Part shown: in pieces, positions 63,198-64,000 of the stretch
Layout of the letters: each line of letters begins with the position of its first letter
Position numbering within the stretch: the stretch's first letter is position 1
NCBI RefSeq assembly: GCF_002443255.2
Contig: NW_019211455.1
Location: forward strand, 2,909,223 to 2,973,222
DNA from: Varroa destructor
Lineage: Eukaryota > Arthropoda > Arachnida > Mesostigmata > Varroidae
Direction: 5' to 3'
DNA length: 64,000 bases
The notes under the pieces: generated by a model
Told to the model about the DNA's origin: nothing
Databases searched by the model: none
Seen by the model: only the letters and a program-made list of their open reading frames with translations
Program-made: the position numbers and the translations under genes

Positions 63198-63540
63198 ATT
63201 CTCAGTGATTTGTGGTAATGTTTTTGATTGATCTTCGTTAATTTCGTAGAAAAAAAAATCGTAGCAAAGATCAGCATAGTAAAATATCGTTGGTTGTGGT
63301 TTTCGAACGATTCAGGTATCTGAAGGTGATTTCTGGTCGTGGGTTAAGATAGCCCAAATAGCATTTATATGAATTTATTTATTTCGTTTATGTGAATAGT
63401 TTCGTTTTTCTAGCAGAATAGTAAACACTAAATATCTTAGCATGTACCTAACCGACGAAGTCTCGCGTTCCGATCTTGCTTAACATCCGCGTTCCGATTA
63501 TCCGTATATAGTTGTAAATTTCTACGTTCTCCACTTGCAG

Positions 63541-63797
63541 CGTATAGCTCGAAACTCGAGGCCCGTTTACCGGATATTTCCGGCTGTACGAGCCATTCGG
63601 TTATTATAGACTGGCCTACATCTTCAACGAAGAAGAAGACTTTCTTACAAACGACTGGATTGGCTGTCAATCAGATTGTAGTGCCATGTCGTCCACCATC
63701 TATCTGGCACCAGAAACTATTCGCCAGCGGCGCTAGTTTTAACTTGGCCTTGAAACGGCTACCGTTATACAGATCTATGATACAAACGAAAGCATGA
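63541..63797 (+). CDS. Candidate terminal exon with strong acceptor
   Basis: TTTCTACGTTCTCCACTTGCAG ends at 63540. After two bases the frame is open for 84 codons to TGA at 63795, so a phase-1 upstream exon is needed. The segment has no ATG near its start and two Cys. It contains a basic cluster (STKKKTF), a Pro/Trp stretch (CRPPSIWHQKLF) and a basic C-terminus. The minus strand also has a 77-codon frame over 63437-63670 in the same region, so the strand is uncertain. No family is recognised. Confidence 0.3.
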
Positions 63798-64000
63798 ACC
63801 ACATTTAGTTTTTCAACTAATCACTGATAAGCTTTTATTCAGCAAAGCAGGTATGGAAGAATAGCTCAAACTTCCTGATATCAATCGATACATAGTGTTA
63901 TCTTCTAGTTTAGCGAGAACGGTGTTCGCCATATTGGAGCCATATTCATAGCTGCCTTTTCATACGGTCTTTAAGACGTGCTAAACGATAGCTGGCTCCT

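Larger units (their letters stand above)
59040..63530. other. Non-coding stretch
   Basis: Only simple repeats and the short telomere-like block are evident. Open frames are of chance length. Confidence 0.5.

Noticed and set aside
1..64000. Operons, CRISPR arrays, phage or insertion-sequence content
   Set aside because: Gene density, frame lengths and simple repeats fit animal nuclear DNA. No repeat-spacer structure, transposase or reverse transcriptase motif was seen.

Overview
This 64 kb window looks like nuclear DNA from an invertebrate, most likely an arthropod. By eye it is about 60% A+T. CpG is not depleted. Microsatellites and homopolymer runs are scattered throughout. Open frames are short and interrupted, and splice-type GT/AG sites occur without any bacterial-style gene packing. 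A parasitiform mite would fit this composition, but that is only a guess: no gene here is recognisable enough to place the species. I see no rRNA, convincing tRNA, CRISPR array, insertion sequence or retrotransposon protein.

Most of the window is non-coding. At this base composition about 150-200 open frames of 60 codons or more are expected by chance in six frames, so an open frame alone means little. I therefore kept only frames with a second line of evidence: splice sites in phase, a good start context, a core promoter, a signal peptide, or unusual length. The strongest is a gene start on the + strand near 45.6-48.0 kb. It has an inverted repeat of nuclear-receptor-like half-sites, a TATA box, an initiator, an ATG-free leader, a signal-peptide exon and a phase-compatible second exon. 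Next come a long AT-region open frame on the - strand (23.7-24.2 kb), a two-exon model on the - strand (30.4-31.2 kb), the longest ATG-started frame (21.7-22.2 kb, - strand), and a possible terminal exon at 63.5-63.8 kb. None matches a family I can name.

Layout: 1-9.4 kb is AT-rich and gene-poor, with two striking hairpins. 9.4-14.3 kb holds several exon-like pieces and two GC-richer islands. 14.3-18.9 kb is AT-rich and ends in a duplicated GT-rich unit. 18.9-23.1 kb and 26.4-28.4 kb are GC-richer, with CAG/CAA/GTT-type trinucleotide runs that open several frames at once. 28.2-31.3 kb has a cluster of splice-site-flanked frames. 32-45.5 kb is AT-rich with microsatellites and two possible small ORFs. 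45.6-48 kb carries the secreted-peptide gene. 49-58 kb is again mostly empty apart from a GC-richer patch at 54.9-57 kb. 58.4-59.0 kb and 63.5 kb to the end hold further weak exon candidates.

No pathway or gene cluster can be inferred from this window.
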